Shown here: positions 1-7,424 of the stretch, piece by piece
Position numbering within the stretch: position 1 is the first letter of the stretch
Layout: each line of letters opens with the position of its first letter
Assembly (NCBI GenBank): GCA_039794245.1
Contig: JBDIVS010000033.1
Coordinates: 1 to 11,608, forward strand
Reading direction: 5' to 3'
DNA length: 11,608 nt
Source: DAITQM01 sp039794245
GTDB taxonomy: Bacteria > Pseudomonadota > Gammaproteobacteria > Xanthomonadales > Wenzhouxiangellaceae
Notes under the pieces: generated by a model
Databases searched by the model: none
What the model saw: the letters and a program-made list of their open reading frames with translations, nothing else
Told to the model about the DNA's origin: nothing
Program-made: the position numbers and the translations under genes

Positions 1-226
1 CGTGAGCGTGCGCGATGCCTGGCAGATGGCCAAATCGGCCCACGGGCCGTGGCGGCTGTCTCACACCCCAGCGCTGTCGCGGGCTTTGCCTGCGAAGTAC
101 TTTGCGGAATTGGGGCTACCGAGCCTGATGGGGCGGTAGCGATGTTCATCGAACCGCTGTGGTACGTGATCCGTATGCCCGGTGGTGTGGGAGGAGAGGC
201 ACCGTAAGGTGCCTCCCTATCCCGAT
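1..226 (+). mobile_element. Group II intron, 3' end (5' part outside window)
   Basis: This is the last part of a group II intron. The end of a maturase reading frame (stop at 137-139) is followed by RNA-like hairpins. A domain V-like stem runs from about 151 to 188: ACCG 153-156 pairs with CGGT 180-183, and TACG 163-166 with CGTA 172-175. A domain VI-like hairpin at about 189-223 has a 7-bp stem, AGGCACC 197-203 with GGTGCCT 208-214, closed by a GTAA tetraloop. The maturase end followed by this pair of hairpins and a CTATCCCGAT ending matches the usual architecture of bacterial intron 3' ends. The 3' splice boundary near 226 (ending in AT) is my inference. The 5' end and most of the maturase lie upstream of the window. 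Confidence 0.75.
2..139 (+). CDS. Group II intron reverse transcriptase/maturase, C-terminal fragment
   Basis: The frame is open from base 2 to a TAG at 137-139 and gives the last 45 residues of a protein whose start is off the left edge. The visible motif is a helix with 'AWQMAKSAHGPWRLSHTPAL' followed by 'YFAELGLPSL'. This pattern (K/R-S-x-x-GPW-R-x-S-x-T-x-A-L, then YF-x-x-x-GLPSL) is the C-terminal signature of intron-encoded proteins without an endonuclease domain. Such proteins reverse-transcribe and help splice their own intron. The protein ends just before the intron's domain V-like hairpin, as expected for an open reading frame looped out of domain IV. Whether the full protein is intact cannot be judged here. 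Confidence 0.8.
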   Translation: MSVRDAWQMAKSAHGPWRLSHTPALSRALPAKYFAELGLPSLMGR

Positions 227-276
227 TGGGCGGCGTAGAATGGTTTGTTGCTAGATGAAGTCCGTCAGGCTCCCAT

Positions 277-1656
277 ATGGCGATCAGCGTATTTGATCTG
301 TTCAAAATCGGCATCGGCCCTTCGAGTTCGCACACCGTAGGACCGATGCGCGCCGCGCGGCTGTTCGCCGAGCGTCTCGGCGGTCTCGCCGCGGCCGAAC
401 GCCTCGCCCGCGTGCAGGTCGAGCTTTACGGCTCGCTCGGCCATACCGGCCGCGGCCACGGCACCGACCGCGCCGTGCTGCTCGGCCTGGAAGGTGCTGA
501 GCCCGAGACCGTCGATCCCGATCTTCTGCCGCGCCGCGCCGCCGAGATTTGCAAAGGCGGCGAGATACGCCTGCTCGGTGGCCGGGCGATCGGCTTTCAC
601 GAGCGGCGCGATCTGCTTTTTCACAAACGCCAGACCCTGCCCTACCACCCCAACGGCATGCGCTTCAGCGCCCTGGATGCGGCCGGCGAAGTGCTGCTCA
701 GGCGCGATTATTATTCGGTCGGCGGCGGTTTTGTCGTCAACCGCGATACCGCGGCGCAAGATCGCATCGTCGCCGACGATACCGCGGTGTGTTATCCGTT
801 TCACAGCGCCGACGAGCTTTTGGCGCTGTGCGCCGCCGAGAACCTGAGGATCGGCGAGGTGATGCGCGCCAACGAACGGAGTTGGCGTGACGATCAAGCG
901 ATCGACGCCGGCCTCGAGGCGATCTGGGAAGCGATGGCGGCGTGCGTCCGGCGCGGTTGTTCAAATAACGGCGTGCTGCCGGGCGGGCTGAAAGTGCAAC
1001 GGCGGGCGCCCAAATTGTTCCACCGGCTGGGCGGCGACCCGGCCGCCGCCGGCGGCGATCCGCTCGCCATCCTCGACTGGGTCAACCTGTTTGCACTCGC
1101 CGTCAACGAGGAAAACGCCGCCGGCGGCCGGGTGGTCACCGCCCCCACCAACGGCGCCGCCGGCATCGTCCCGGCCGTGCTGCATTACTATCGGCATTTC
1201 GTCCCCCGAGCGCGGCGCGAGGGGATCCACGAATTTTTACTGACTGCCGGGGCGATCGGTATTCTGTACAAGGAAAACGCCTCGATCTCGGGCGCCGAGG
1301 TCGGCTGCCAGGGCGAGGTCGGCGTCGCCTGCTCGATGGCCGCCGGCGGCCTGGCTGCGGCGCTCGGTGCGACCATGGCGCAGGTCGAAAACGCTGCCGA
1401 GATCGGCATGGAGCACAACCTGGGCCTGACCTGCGACCCGGTCGGCGGGCTGGTGCAGATCCCGTGCATCGAGCGCAACGCGATGGGTGCGGTCAAAGCG
1501 CTCAACGCCCAGCGCCTGGCGATGAGCGGCGACGGCAAGCACCGCGTCTCGCTCGACAAGGTGATCAAGACGATGCGCGATACCGGCGCCGATATGAAAT
1601 TGCAGTACAAGGAAACCTCGCGTGGCGGATTGGCAGTCAATGTTATCGAGTGTTAA
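277..1656 (+). CDS. sdaA: L-serine ammonia-lyase (L-serine dehydratase), single-chain 4Fe-4S type
   Basis: The enzyme deaminates L-serine to pyruvate and ammonia in the cytoplasm, using a 4Fe-4S cluster rather than PLP. The 459-residue product begins with the family signature 'FDLFKIGIGPSSSHTVGPM' and carries both the N-terminal beta domain and the C-terminal alpha domain in one chain. Predicted cluster ligands are Cys344 (in GCQGEVG), Cys386 (in LTCDPVGG) and Cys397 (in QIPCIERN). The last residue is Cys459, matching the single-chain enzymes in which the C-terminal cysteine folds back as fourth ligand. ATG 277 is the only start, because the frame is closed by TGA at 256-258; a minimal AGG at 267-269 could serve as ribosome binding site. 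A group II intron ends about 50 bp upstream. prmC follows immediately. Confidence 0.96.
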   Translation: MAISVFDLFKIGIGPSSSHTVGPMRAARLFAERLGGLAAAERLARVQVELYGSLGHTGRGHGTDRAVLLGLEGAEPETVDPDLLPRRAAEICKGGEIRLLGGRAIGFHERRDLLFHKRQTLPYHPNGMRFSALDAAGEVLLRRDYYSVGGGFVVNRDTAAQDRIVADDTAVCYPFHSADELLALCAAENLRIGEVMRANERSWRDDQAIDAGLEAIWEAMAACVRRGCSNNGVLPGGLKVQRRAPKLFHRLGGDPAAAGGDPLAILDWVNLFALAVNEENAAGGRVVTAPTNGAAGIVPAVLHYYRHFVPRARREGIHEFLLTAGAIGILYKENASISGAEVGCQGEVGVACSMAAGGLAAALGATMAQVENAAEIGMEHNLGLTCDPVGGLVQIPCIERNAMGAVKALNAQRLAMSGDGKHRVSLDKVIKTMRDTGADMKLQYKETSRGGLAVNVIEC

Positions 1657-1678
1657 CCCAACTCGGGATGGCCGGGAA

Positions 1679-2617
1679 ATGTTTGCCGGGGAAATAATCG
1701 CCGGCGAACCGGGTGCGGGTGACAGGGATATCGCCTCGGTGATAGCGGTAAAAACCGCCGTCGCCTCGGCCGATCCGGCCACCATTGCCGCCTTGCTGCG
1801 CTGGGGCGGCAACGTGTTGGCCGGCGGCGGCCGGCCGGCCGGCGAGGCGGCGCACGAAGCGGCGCTGCTGCTCGCCCATGTGCTGAACCGGAAGATGGCC
1901 TGGCTCTACGCGCATGGCGAGGAAAGCCCGGCAGCGCCGGAGGCTTTGGCATTCCGCCGGCTGATCGCAGCCCGGCGCAGCGCCGTGCCGCTTGCCTATC
2001 TCACCGGTGAGGTCGAGTTCTGCGGCATCAAGTTGCAGGTCACACCCGCCGTGCTGATCCCGCGGCCGGAGACCGAAACGCTGGTCGAGGCGGCGCTCGA
2101 ACGCCTGCCGCCCGGCGCCCGCTGGACGGTAGCCGACCTCGGCACCGGCAGCGGCGCGATCGCGCTGGCGATCGCCGCCCGGCGGCCGGATTGCTTCGTG
2201 ATCGGCAGCGATCTGAGCCCGGCGGCGCTGGCCGTGGCCCGCGACAACGCGCGCCGTTTGGGGCTGCGCGCCCGTTTCGTCTGCGGCTCGTGGTTCACGC
2301 CGATTCCGGAAAGCCTCGATATGGTGCTCGCCAATCCGCCCTACGTCGCCTCTGGCGATCCGCACCTTACCGACCCCGAATTGCGCCACGAACCGCAACT
2401 GGCCCTGACCCCGGGCGCCGACGGCCTGGCCGCTGTGCGCCAGATCGTCAGCGCCGCGCCGGCCCGCCTGAAACCCGGCGGTTGGTTGCTCCTCGAACAC
2501 GGTTACGATCAGCGCCAGGCGGCCGCCGAACTGCTCGGCGCAGCGGGCTTTGCCGAGATCGCCAGCCTGGACGATGCAGCCGGCCGGCCGCGCGTGGTCA
2601 TCGGCCGCACGCGGTAG
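1679..2617 (+). CDS. prmC: Peptide chain release factor N5-glutamine methyltransferase
   Basis: PrmC (HemK) methylates the glutamine of the GGQ motif in release factors RF1 and RF2, using S-adenosylmethionine. From ATG 1679, an N-terminal helical recognition domain (residues about 35-115) is followed by 'IPRPETE', the SAM-binding motif I DLGTGSG at 153-159, and the diagnostic catalytic NPPY at 219-222. It ends with 'GGWLLLEHGYDQ', also typical. Start choice is uncertain. The frame opens at GTG 1622, inside sdaA, but family homology begins only near codon 1781. GTG 1739 would give 292 residues, closest to the usual 277-300; ATG 1679 gives 312 and lies 22 bp after the sdaA stop. It is probably co-transcribed with sdaA. 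Confidence 0.95.
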   Translation: MFAGEIIAGEPGAGDRDIASVIAVKTAVASADPATIAALLRWGGNVLAGGGRPAGEAAHEAALLLAHVLNRKMAWLYAHGEESPAAPEALAFRRLIAARRSAVPLAYLTGEVEFCGIKLQVTPAVLIPRPETETLVEAALERLPPGARWTVADLGTGSGAIALAIAARRPDCFVIGSDLSPAALAVARDNARRLGLRARFVCGSWFTPIPESLDMVLANPPYVASGDPHLTDPELRHEPQLALTPGADGLAAVRQIVSAAPARLKPGGWLLLEHGYDQRQAAAELLGAAGFAEIASLDDAAGRPRVVIGRTR

Positions 2618-2843
2618 GGAGGATATCAGCACCAGTGCGGTCAACCCGCCTGCCGCCCGCTCCCGGCCCGGCCGTGGAGAGGTGCGTGGGCTAACCTGCG
2701 CCGCGATGGAAAAAAGCGAGAGAGACGCCGAAATATGCTTTACCAACAACATGTTAACGCTTTGCCCTTATAATTGACAGTCAATGCACTGCAAGCGGCC
2801 GCACCGCGGCGCGGTGCCGAGTAATCACGACCAGCGGAAATCT
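2618..2843. other. Intergenic region between prmC and the small exported-protein gene
   Basis: I see no coding sequence here. After a GC-rich stretch, composition becomes AT-richer from about 2708 (GAAAAAAGCG, then TATGCTTTACC), which suggests a promoter region. No clear Rho-independent terminator follows prmC. Confidence 0.5.
2769..2774 (+). promoter_or_regulatory. Putative -10 box for the small exported-protein gene
   Basis: A perfect TATAAT lies in a short AT-rich island about 70 bp upstream of ATG 2844. No good -35 hexamer sits 16-18 bp upstream, so the call rests on the -10 and local composition only. Confidence 0.4.
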
Positions 2844-3257
2844 ATGAACACAATGAGCAAATCGATCGCCGGGGCGTTGGCCGTTCTGGCGTTTCAGGCA
2901 GGGATCAGCGAGGCCGCGATCAATGTCGAGCTGCGCGACAGCGCCTTCCCCACTTCGTTCGTGCCGATCGACGGTGTGGTCAGCGTCGAGTTCGATACCG
3001 ACGCCCAGATGCCCAACCTGCTGCGCATCGACAGCGGGTTGAACCTCAATTGCACGGGCGGCACGCCGGCGACACCGTCAACGGGCCTGATCACCGTCGC
3101 CGTGGACCAGACACTGCCGGTTGAGGTGGCCGGTGCCGTCGAGTTCAGCCGCTCGGGCGGCAATACGCTAGTCGTCGTGCCGACCTTGGGGCTTCTAAAT
3201 TGCGGCAATCTGGATCTGATTTTCGGCACCGGGTTCGAAGACCCGCCGCCGCCCTGA
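2844..3257 (+). CDS. Small predicted exported protein with C-terminal 'IFGTGFE' tail, function unknown
   Basis: The product has 137 residues from ATG 2844. The frame extends upstream to 2784, but ATG 2844 places a signal peptide directly at the N-terminus, and ATG 2853 is a second possibility. Residues 1-24 look like a Sec signal (Lys6, then a hydrophobic stretch AGALAVLAF) with likely cleavage after 'SEA'. The mature part is rich in Val, Thr, Gly and Leu with short strand-like segments, suggesting a small beta-rich periplasmic or surface protein. It has two cysteines (LNCTGG and LLNCGN) that could form a disulfide. The C-terminus reads 'NLDLIFGTGFEDPPPP'. From memory, D-x-IF-x-x-GFE endings recur on exported proteins of Xanthomonadales-type bacteria; I know of no proven role. 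No enzymatic family is recognised. It probably stands alone, converging on dusA. Confidence 0.7.
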   Translation: MNTMSKSIAGALAVLAFQAGISEAAINVELRDSAFPTSFVPIDGVVSVEFDTDAQMPNLLRIDSGLNLNCTGGTPATPSTGLITVAVDQTLPVEVAGAVEFSRSGGNTLVVVPTLGLLNCGNLDLIFGTGFEDPPPP

Positions 3258-3260
3258 GGC

Positions 3261-3345
3261 CCGGCCGCCGCTTCATCGCCAACGATGGCGGGCCGGTCGA
3301 TCCCGGCCCTCCCGGGGCCCGCACCAGTCGGGCCGATCCTTTTCC
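3261..3345 (+). terminator. Possible terminator region between converging genes
   Basis: The gap between the exported-protein gene and dusA holds two hairpins: an imperfect one at 3261-3296 (CCGGCC with GGCCGG, inner stem CATCG/CGATG with a CCAA loop) and GGCCCG 3316-3321 with CGGGCC 3329-3334, followed by CCTTTTCC. The T-run is short, so this is a weak candidate. Confidence 0.35.
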
Positions 3346-3362
3346 CCGGCGCTGAATCGCCG

Positions 3363-4364
3363 CTACGCGGCGTCGGCCCGCGGCAGCGCCGGCAGGCACC
3401 GGCGCCAGGTTTCCGGGCCGGATGACGTTTGCAAGGCCGCGCCCAGCGCCCGGCGCCAGGCCCGCCCGCCAGGTTGCCCGTGGTACAGGCCGAGCAGGTG
3501 GCGCCCGATCCGCCGCGGCGGCACGCCGTCTTTGGCCTGGCGCGCGGCATAGGCGATCATTTTTTCGAGAACTTCCCGGCGATTCGGTGGCACCCGGCCG
3601 CTGAAGCTTTGTTCGCATTCGGCAAGCAGGTACGGGTTGTGGTACACGGCACGGCCGAGCATCACGCCATCGACGTATTCAAGATGCCGGTGGACTTCAG
3701 CGCGGCCGGCGATGCCGCCGTTGATGATGACGGTGAGTTCAGGGAAGGTCTGCTTCAGACGATAGACCCGCGGATGATCGAGCGGCGGCACGCGGCGGTT
3801 GTCCTTTGGGCTGATTCCACTTAGCCAGGCCTTGCGGGCGTGGACGATGAACGTCCGGCAGCCGGCCGCCATGACGGTGGCGATGAAGTCTTGAAAAAAC
3901 GCCTCGCTGTCCAACTCATCGACGCCGATCCGGCACTTGACCGTGACCGGGATCGACACGGCTTCGACAAGCGCCGCGACCAGGTCGCGGACGCGGCTGG
4001 GCTGGCGCATCAGGCAGGCGCCGAACACCCCTTGCTGCACCCGATCCGAAGGGCAGCCGACATTGAGATCGATCTCGTCGTAACCGGCGGCCTCGGCGAG
4101 GCGCGCCGCGGCCGCCAGTTTGTGCCGGTCGTTGCCGCCGAGTTGCAGGGCGAGCGGCCGTTCGGCCGGATCGAAGGCCAACAGGCGGCCGGCGTCGCCG
4201 GCGAGCAGCGCATCGGCGACGAGCATTTCGCTGTACAGCCGGGCGCTGGGTGCCAGCAGGCGGTGGAAACGGCGGCAGTGCCGGTCGGTCCAGGCCATCA
4301 TCGGCGCGACGCAGAAGCGCCACGGTGATGGCGGTGGTGCGATGCGGGGCAGGGTGACTGACAT
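3363..4364 (-). CDS. dusA: tRNA-dihydrouridine(20/20a) synthase
   Basis: This FMN enzyme uses NADPH to reduce uridine 20/20a in the tRNA D-loop to dihydrouridine. The 333-residue product has the DusA hallmarks in order: 'APMMAWTDRHCR' (residues 20-31), 'LQLGGND' (73-79) for flavin binding, 'NVGCPSDRVQ' with predicted catalytic Cys104, 'FGACLM', 'VKCRIG', 'FIVHARKAWL', 'INGGI' and 'DGVMLGRAVYHNPY'. Length and C-terminal helical domain match the family. One departure: most DusA proteins read APMMDWTDRH, whereas position 24 here is Ala. The reading frame stays open far upstream on this strand, antisense to the ETF-QO gene, but ATG 4364 fits the family N-terminus. The gene diverges from ETF-QO with only 45 bp between start codons. 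Confidence 0.95.
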   Translation of the reverse strand: MSVTLPRIAPPPSPWRFCVAPMMAWTDRHCRRFHRLLAPSARLYSEMLVADALLAGDAGRLLAFDPAERPLALQLGGNDRHKLAAAARLAEAAGYDEIDLNVGCPSDRVQQGVFGACLMRQPSRVRDLVAALVEAVSIPVTVKCRIGVDELDSEAFFQDFIATVMAAGCRTFIVHARKAWLSGISPKDNRRVPPLDHPRVYRLKQTFPELTVIINGGIAGRAEVHRHLEYVDGVMLGRAVYHNPYLLAECEQSFSGRVPPNRREVLEKMIAYAARQAKDGVPPRRIGRHLLGLYHGQPGGRAWRRALGAALQTSSGPETWRRCLPALPRADAA

Positions 4365-4409
4365 GGGTTCGTATAATACCGGCGACACCGGCCTCAAGGA
4401 AACCGGACC
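4365..4409. promoter_or_regulatory. Divergent promoter spacer dusA / ETF-QO
   Basis: This 45-bp spacer holds a perfect -10 TATAAT at 4372-4377 on the + strand, inside the 9-bp palindrome GTATAATAC, so the minus strand also reads TATTAT there. On the + strand it would start transcription near 4384, giving a leader of about 26 nt. The ribosome binding site AAGGA (4396-4400) lies 9 nt before ATG 4410. No good -35 is seen, and any -35 would lie inside dusA. For dusA the mirrored box would leave an almost leaderless transcript, so dusA may use another promoter. Confidence 0.55.
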
Positions 4410-6017
4410 ATGAGCGAAACCCAGCAACGCGAGGTCATGAACTATGACGTCGCCATCGTCGGCGCCGGCCCCGCGGGATTGGCGGCGGCGATCCACCTCA
4501 AGCGCCGGCAGCCGGAATACACGGTGTGCGTCATCGAAAAAGGCGCCGAGATCGGCAGCCATATCCTCTCCGGAGCGGTGATCGAACCGGAGCCGCTCGA
4601 CGAGTTGGTTCCCGGCTGGCGTGAATCGCCGCCGCCGGTGCTGACCGCGGTCCGGGAGGATCGCTTCTATCTGTTCGGCCGGCGCCGCGCCTGGCGCTTG
4701 CCGGTGCCGCCCCAGGCCCACAACCGCGGCAATTACATCGTCTCGCTCGGCGCCTTGTGCGCCTGGCTGGCGCCACGGGCCGAGGCGCTGGGGGTCGATC
4801 TGTTCCCCGGTTTTGCAGCGGCAAAGATCCACCATCGAGACGATGGCGGCGTCGGTGGTGTGGTCATCGGAGATATGGGGGTCGGCCGCGACGGCCGGCC
4901 CAGGGATACGCACATGCCGGGCGTCGTGATCGCCGCCAAGGTCACGGTGCTGGCCGAGGGCTGCCGCGGCCACCTGACAAAGCGATTGGTCGAAAAGTAC
5001 GACCTGGCGCGCCGCGCCGCGCCGCAAGCCTACGGCATCGGCCTCAAGGAACTGTGGCAATTGCCCGCCGGTCGCGGTAAGCCGGGGCGGGTCGAACACA
5101 GTATCGGCTGGCCGCTGGATCGGGGCATCTACGGCGGCTCGTTCCTCTACCATCTCGACGGCGACAGGGTGGCCGTCGGTTTTGTCGCCGGGCTCGATTA
5201 CCAGGATCCGGCGTTCGAGCCTTACGAAGCCTTTCAGCAGTTCAAGCACCATCCGCGCATTCATGCGCTGCTGGCCGGCGGCGAGATCGTTTCGGCCGGG
5301 GCGCGCGCCCTGGTCGAGGGGGGGTACCAGTCGCTGCCGTGCACCGAAATGCCCGGCGCGCTGTTGATCGGCGATGCCGCGGGCTTGCTGAACGTCCCCA
5401 AGATCAAGGGCACCCACCAGGCGTTGCGCTCGGGGATGCTGGCCGCCCTGCATCTGGCCGAACGGCTGGACAGCAGCGGCTTCGACACCCGGCTCAGGGC
5501 CTCGCCGATCGTCGCCGAGCTGAAAAAAGTGCGCAATATCCGCCCCGGTTTCTACCGTGGCCTGTGGGCCGGGATGTTGAACGGCCTCTGGGAAACGGCG
5601 ACCGCCGGCCACTCGCCGTGGACGCTGAAAATTCACGCCGATCATGAGGCGCTCCGCAAGCTGCCGGCCGCCGGGCTTGCCGTATCGCCCCGCCCGCCGC
5701 GCGACCTGCCGCCGCGCGACCGGCTGGCCGGTGTCTATTTCGCCGCCACGCAGCACGACGAAGACCAGCCAGTGCACCTGCGGATTCTCGACCCGGAAAT
5801 CTGCACCACCCGCTGCACCACTGAATACGGCAATCCCTGCACCCGCTTCTGCCCGGCTGCGGTGTACGAAATGATCGACGATGCCGCCGGCCGGCGATTG
5901 CAGATCAACGCCGCCAACTGCGTGCACTGCAAGACCTGCGATATCAAAGATCCCTACCAGATCATCGACTGGGTGACGCCGGAAGGCGGCAGCGGGCCGC
6001 AGTACCGGAATCTTTGA
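4410..6017 (+). CDS. Electron transfer flavoprotein-ubiquinone oxidoreductase (ETF-QO)
   Basis: This membrane-associated flavoprotein passes electrons from reduced ETF (fed by acyl-CoA and other dehydrogenases) to ubiquinone. The 535-residue product starts with a dinucleotide-binding motif 'VGAGPAG' (17-23). The second FAD motif 'LLIGDAAGLLNVPKIKGTH' has Asp322. The C-terminus is a ferredoxin-like domain in which the predicted 4Fe-4S ligands are Cys481 (in RFCPAAVYE), Cys504, Cys507 and Cys510 (in NCVHCKTCD), followed by the family ending 'WVTPEGGSGPQYRNL'. Length matches bacterial ETF-QO. The start is supported by AAGGA 9 nt upstream; Met10 is a weaker alternative. ETF subunits themselves are not in this window. 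The DUF445 gene follows with essentially no gap, so the two are probably co-transcribed. Confidence 0.96.
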   Translation: MSETQQREVMNYDVAIVGAGPAGLAAAIHLKRRQPEYTVCVIEKGAEIGSHILSGAVIEPEPLDELVPGWRESPPPVLTAVREDRFYLFGRRRAWRLPVPPQAHNRGNYIVSLGALCAWLAPRAEALGVDLFPGFAAAKIHHRDDGGVGGVVIGDMGVGRDGRPRDTHMPGVVIAAKVTVLAEGCRGHLTKRLVEKYDLARRAAPQAYGIGLKELWQLPAGRGKPGRVEHSIGWPLDRGIYGGSFLYHLDGDRVAVGFVAGLDYQDPAFEPYEAFQQFKHHPRIHALLAGGEIVSAGARALVEGGYQSLPCTEMPGALLIGDAAGLLNVPKIKGTHQALRSGMLAALHLAERLDSSGFDTRLRASPIVAELKKVRNIRPGFYRGLWAGMLNGLWETATAGHSPWTLKIHADHEALRKLPAAGLAVSPRPPRDLPPRDRLAGVYFAATQHDEDQPVHLRILDPEICTTRCTTEYGNPCTRFCPAAVYEMIDDAAGRRLQINAANCVHCKTCDIKDPYQIIDWVTPEGGSGPQYRNL

Positions 6018-6019
6018 AC

Positions 6020-7285
6020 ATGCCCTCTGCCGCTGCGCCGCCGCCGGCCGAGTTGAAGGCCGAGGCCGAGCAGCGCCGCCGGCTGCGGCGGATGAAGCAG
6101 GTACCACTCGTCTTGCTGGCGGTGATGGCCGGCTTGCTGGTCGCCGCCCACCTCGTGCCGTTCGCCGGCCACGAATGGTTGATCGCCTTCGCCGAGGCGG
6201 CGCTGGTCGGGGCGCTGGCCGACTGGTTTGCGGTGACGGCGCTGTTCCGCCATCCGCTCGGCATCCCGATTCCGCACACGGCAATCGTTCCGCGGCGCAA
6301 AAACGAAATCGGCGCCAGCCTGGCACGCTTCGTGGCCGATCACTTCCTGATTGCCGAAGCGCTCGGCCCGCGGGTCGAGGAGTTGGCCGCGGCACGCCGG
6401 CTTGCCGGTTGGCTCGAACGCGCCGAATCGCGGTCCTTGATCGCCGGCTACCTGGCGGCGTGGTTCGCATGGCTGGCCCGGACGATCGACGACGCAGTAT
6501 TCCGCCGCTTCATGACCCGATTTTCCGAGGAGTTTTTGGACGACCGGCTGATCGCCAATGCCGCCGGCGACCTGATCGAGTTCTTCATCGCCCGCCGCCA
6601 GCACCAGGCACTGCTCAGTCTTCTGCTCACCGAAGGCCGGGCGGCCCTGAACCGCCACCGCGAGGACATCCGCCGGCGCATCCGGGAGGGCGGTCCGTGG
6701 TGGCTGCCGGGCTTTATCGACGACAAGATCGTGGTCAGGATGTTTGCGCGGATCGACCGCCTGCTCGGCGAAATGGCCGAGAATCCGGAACACGAGTTCA
6801 GGGAGCGCTATCACGAACAGGTGCTCGAACTCGCCGCTGCGCTGCGCGCCGGCCGGCACGATGGATGGATCGCCCGCCTGCGCCGCGAGGGCCTGCGCCA
6901 CCCCGTTGTGCTCGCCTGGATCGAGGACATCCGCGGCACGTTGCGCGCTTCGCTGGCCGCCGCCGCCGCCGATCCGGCCCACCCGCTCCGCCGGCGCTTC
7001 GAGGACGCCCTGGCGCTGGTCGCCGCCGAATTGCAGCGCGATGCGGCGATGCAGGCCCTGTTCGACCGCTGGGTCGGCGAAGCACTGATCGCGGTGATCG
7101 ACCGCCACCGTTATGCCATCGCCCGGCTGATCAGCGACACCATCGCCGGCTGGGACACAACCGAAACCAGCCACCGCATCGAGCTGGCGATCGGTTACGA
7201 CCTGCAATACATCAGGATCAACGGCACCGTCGTCGGCGGCCTGGTCGGGCTGGCGATTTATGCCATAAGCCGCCTGTTGATCTGA
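6020..7285 (+). CDS. DUF445 family inner-membrane protein
   Basis: The product has about 422 residues and belongs to the DUF445 (YjiN-like) family, of unknown molecular function. A basic N-terminal tail precedes a membrane segment at about 28-48, then a second hydrophobic stretch (about 53-75) with the family signature 'GALADWFAVTALFRHPLG' and 'IPIPHTAIVPRRK' (82-94). A long, charged helical region follows, and the protein closes with a C-terminal membrane segment 'VVGGLVGLAIYAISRLLI'. This gives a helical body held between N- and C-terminal membrane anchors. ATG 6020 lies 2 nt after the ETF-QO stop; TTG 6014, overlapping that stop, is an alternative start. The position suggests translational coupling with ETF-QO, but nothing in the sequence indicates a role in electron transfer. 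Confidence 0.88.
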   Translation: MPSAAAPPPAELKAEAEQRRRLRRMKQVPLVLLAVMAGLLVAAHLVPFAGHEWLIAFAEAALVGALADWFAVTALFRHPLGIPIPHTAIVPRRKNEIGASLARFVADHFLIAEALGPRVEELAAARRLAGWLERAESRSLIAGYLAAWFAWLARTIDDAVFRRFMTRFSEEFLDDRLIANAAGDLIEFFIARRQHQALLSLLLTEGRAALNRHREDIRRRIREGGPWWLPGFIDDKIVVRMFARIDRLLGEMAENPEHEFRERYHEQVLELAAALRAGRHDGWIARLRREGLRHPVVLAWIEDIRGTLRASLAAAAADPAHPLRRRFEDALALVAAELQRDAAMQALFDRWVGEALIAVIDRHRYAIARLISDTIAGWDTTETSHRIELAIGYDLQYIRINGTVVGGLVGLAIYAISRLLI

Positions 7286-7424
7286 GGAGATCCAAGACCG
7301 TATTTCCGGGCACGCGCCACGGCACTCTGCGGCCGCTTCTTTGCGTGCACTGCCGGATCGTTACAAACCATCCAAAATTTGTCATCTCATGGAGTCACGA
7401 AGAACGCGGAGAAAAATGAAATCA
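7286..7424. other. Intergenic stretch with degenerate GAAGA/CGGAGA repeat
   Basis: No gene is seen. A small GATC-TGAGGA-GATC hairpin lies at the DUF445 stop. From about 7394 the text CACGAAGAACGCGGAGAAAA reads as a degenerate 9-bp periodic repeat, similar to the 'CACGAAGGACACGAAG'-type spacer repeats common between genes in many Proteobacteria. Confidence 0.35.

Noticed and set aside
236..241. TAGAAT as a -10 box for sdaA
   Set aside because: No acceptable -35 is found, and any -35 would fall in the intron's domain VI hairpin. One weak hexamer is not enough.
1643..2752. A 369-codon minus-strand frame covering prmC
   Set aside because: It is the antisense shadow of prmC and has no recognisable motif, whereas the sense strand has the SAM motif and NPPY.
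3363..6470. A minus-strand frame open for 1035 codons, running antisense through the ETF-QO gene into the DUF445 gene
   Set aside because: Only the last 333 codons match a family (DusA). The rest is low-complexity Arg/Pro/Ala-rich sequence, typical of antisense frames in GC-rich DNA, and the sense strand encodes clear ETF-QO.
5954..7207. A 417-codon minus-strand frame covering the DUF445 gene
   Set aside because: Antisense shadow: Gln/Arg/Gly-rich with no domain, while the sense frame has the DUF445 signature and membrane segments.
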